From the NCBI GenBank assembly GCA_025455345.1, contig JALOMS010000172.1:1-8356 (forward strand): a stretch of 8,356 nucleotides of DNA, in the 5' to 3' direction. Each line of letters starts with the position of its first letter. The first letter of the stretch is position 1. Source of the DNA: Thermoflexibacter sp. (GTDB lineage Bacteria > Bacteroidota > Bacteroidia > Cytophagales > Thermoflexibacteraceae). The position numbers were made by a program, and so were the translations under genes. Shown here in pieces: positions 7,071-8,356 of the stretch. The notes under the pieces are model-generated. The model ran no database searches, had not been told where the DNA came from, and was given only the letters and a program-made list of their open reading frames with translations.

Positions 7071-7575
7071 TAAATTATGTGCATTTGTGATTTATATAAT
7101 ATTCACATAATCAAATGCTTATATGTTATAATTTCTTTTTACATAATATTATTACAATTATCTTATTGATAATTAAGTAGTTACATAATTGTTATATAAT
7201 TATAGTTGTATTCCTTTTATGTTAATAGCTATGATAATCAGTAAGTTATATTGCATAAGTTAGAAAAAACTTGAAACTTATCGCTATCTTTCTCATTCAC
7301 AAGGTACTTTATAAAATACAACTTCATTTTTCTTTTCCCCAAAAAAAGAGATTCCTCATCTTGATTTTAACAAAAAAATCAGAACGCAATATCACACACC
7401 AACGCACACGCAAAACATTAACAATCAATCATATATCATTCAACAGCTTTGCGGTCGCCAATATAGAACAGTGCATAGCGTACCTGTTTAAGCATTTTTT
7501 GAGGCTTTTTGACTTAATAAGGGGGGTATTTAATGCGTCAAACACTTGATTATCAGTAAAATAACTCATTTTTTA
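7071..7575. other. Gene-poor AT-rich intergenic stretch
   Basis: I find no convincing gene in these roughly 500 bases on either strand. Positions 7071-7270 are very AT-rich, with three ACATAAT words (near 7105, 7141 and 7183). An imperfect inverted repeat pairs GCATTTGTGATT (7081-7092) with AATCAAATGC (7109-7118), with a 2-nt bulge. A 7-bp inverted repeat, AATTATC/GATAATT, lies around 7156-7174. From about 7375 the composition becomes more mixed, with a higher-GC patch near 7440-7485 and a run of six G at 7521-7526. The only long frame here (7271-7549) starts with TTG and looks like chance. The stretch may contain the edge of an acquired segment. Confidence 0.5.
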
Positions 7576-7607
7576 TTTGCATAAGAGCAAAAAAATTAGT
7601 ACATTTG
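7576..7607 (+). promoter_or_regulatory. Complete Bacteroidota promoter (TTTG / TACATTTG) of the PRTase gene
   Basis: TTTG at 7576-7579 and TACATTTG at 7600-7607 match the -33 and -7 elements of the Bacteroidota primary sigma promoter, with 20 bp between them (17-23 is usual). Transcription should begin near 7614, leaving a leader of about 25 nt before the ATG at 7640. This is the best promoter in the window. It supports that start codon and separate transcription from the DUF1080 gene. Confidence 0.7.
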
Positions 7608-7639
7608 TTCTAAAAAATAAGAAGTAGCCTTAAAAAATC

Positions 7640-8356
7640 ATGGAAAACATCAAAAAAGGGGATATTGTATATCTAAACTCAAATCCAAGTGTATTAACCA
7701 CCGTTTCGTTGGTTCTTGACGATATAGTATGTATTCAATGGATTGACGAATTTAAAAAAGAGCGAAGCATCACCACTTGCCCCGAAGCCCTGACCCTTGC
7801 AACGCCTGAACACGTTGAAAAGATAAATAGCAGAGCAGAAAACGGAGAGAAAACTCAAAATTTTGAGTTGCTATACTGCGACAAGTTGAACGTGTACGGA
7901 CTGAAAATTTATGCCAGCCTTATCGCCAGCTTTACGCATGACCAGCCCAAAGAATTAGAGCATGAAACCAGATTCACGTATGATTTTAAAAAGTACATGA
8001 AGCACGCAAACACTATCAAAAGCATGATTACGGCAGTTGCTAATCGCTTTTCATGCCGTTGCATTGTAGCCATTCCACCACACACCACCGAGCCTAACAG
8101 CTTACAGAAATTGTTTGGAAATCTCATCACCAGAACCACAGAAGTATTGCCAAGAAAATACAACCATAAAAAGCCATTGCCTAACGATTACGGTACATCT
8201 TACCACATCAATTTGGAGGCTATTCCACAAGGCAAAATCTTATTGGTAGATGACATACTCACGAGCGGCGCAACCATCAACCATTTTGCCCAAATTTTTG
8301 AGGGCAAAGGGTATGAAGTAGTAAAGTTCTGCATTGGCATAGATAAAAAATTAACA
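7640..8356 (+). CDS. DUF2158/YodC-like domain fused to a phosphoribosyltransferase (partial, runs off the right edge)
   Basis: The frame is open from ATG 7640 to the last base, giving 239 residues without a stop, so the C-terminus lies outside the window. Residues 1-54 (KKGDIVYLNSNPS, DDIVCIQWIDE) resemble the small SH3-like DUF2158/YodC family. Residues about 75-239 fit a type I phosphoribosyltransferase: a strand and loop at CIVAIPPHTTEPN (141-153) and the hallmark PRPP-binding loop ILLVDDILTSGAT (200-212), with D204 and D205. The ComF zinc-finger region is absent, so it is not a standard competence protein. PRTases of this kind transfer phosphoribosyl to or from bases, or act in accessory pathways; the substrate is unknown. 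A good promoter lies at 7576-7607. Four hand-counted 60-base lines gave about 44% GC, against about 38% in four lines of the DUF1080 gene, which hints at separate ancestry. Confidence 0.75.
   Translation, partial: MENIKKGDIVYLNSNPSVLTTVSLVLDDIVCIQWIDEFKKERSITTCPEALTLATPEHVEKINSRAENGEKTQNFELLYCDKLNVYGLKIYASLIASFTHDQPKELEHETRFTYDFKKYMKHANTIKSMITAVANRFSCRCIVAIPPHTTEPNSLQKLFGNLITRTTEVLPRKYNHKKPLPNDYGTSYHINLEAIPQGKILLVDDILTSGATINHFAQIFEGKGYEVVKFCIGIDKKLT

Noticed and set aside
7271..7549. 92-codon plus-strand frame starting with TTG
   Set aside because: It has no promoter box or ribosome site. The composition is that of translated AT-rich noncoding DNA, and no domain is recognisable. I treat it as chance, though a decayed gene remnant around 7430-7550 cannot be excluded.
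7909..8163. 84-codon minus-strand frame
   Set aside because: It lies wholly inside the PRTase frame, whose PRPP loop, promoter and start codon are convincing. It is an antisense shadow.
7640..8356. ComF competence protein
   Set aside because: The PRPP loop is shared by all type I PRTases. The ComF zinc-binding cysteines and its N-terminal layout are missing, and a DUF2158-like domain is there instead.

Overview
The window looks like chromosomal DNA from a low-GC Bacteroidota bacterium, probably of the Cytophagales or a neighbouring order. Three things point there: genes without Shine-Dalgarno sequences, exact TAnnTTTG promoter boxes before three of the genes, and protein families typical of the phylum (the Bacteroidota form of the ArgE-like M20 deacylase, an ABC ATPase with the 'SVVLTDK' Q-loop variant, a secreted DUF1080/PA14 protein). 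The genus is not settled.

Layout. Positions 1-75 hold two short hairpins of the form GTCCC-NNN-GGGAC, the end of a dispersed repeat. A 66-codon conserved-type hypothetical gene follows (135-335, +). The minus strand then carries, in transcription order, a PP2C phosphatase (4947-4132), a membrane-anchored Ser/Thr kinase with C-terminal WG repeats (4071-2377), and an iron/heme/cobalamin-type ABC ATPase (2361-1567). An ArgE-like metallohydrolase (1482-397) comes next, with its own promoter. Divergent from the phosphatase is a secreted 619-residue DUF1080 + PA14 + C-terminal domain protein (5085-6944, +), followed by a 22-bp perfect inverted repeat that is probably its terminator. About 500 bp of AT-rich DNA without a convincing gene leads to a good Bacteroidota promoter and a gene cut by the right edge (7640-8356, +): a DUF2158/YodC-like domain fused to a phosphoribosyltransferase.

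How the genes fit together. The phosphatase and kinase resemble the kinase and phosphatase of the YegI/YegK and 'TerY-P triad' type, which usually come with a von Willebrand A (TerY/YegL-like) protein. No vWA gene is visible here. The kinase instead carries one membrane span and a predicted external WG-repeat region, which suggests an envelope-sensing kinase with its own antagonist phosphatase. The ABC ATPase starts 15 bp after the kinase stop, so it may be co-expressed, but no permease or binding protein is present. The right-hand PRTase gene has somewhat higher GC in hand-counted samples and follows the gene-poor stretch, so the left edge of an accessory region may lie between about 7071 and 7575.

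The best candidates for something undescribed are the vWA-less phosphatase / transmembrane WG-kinase / ABC-ATPase cluster and the DUF2158-PRTase fusion.
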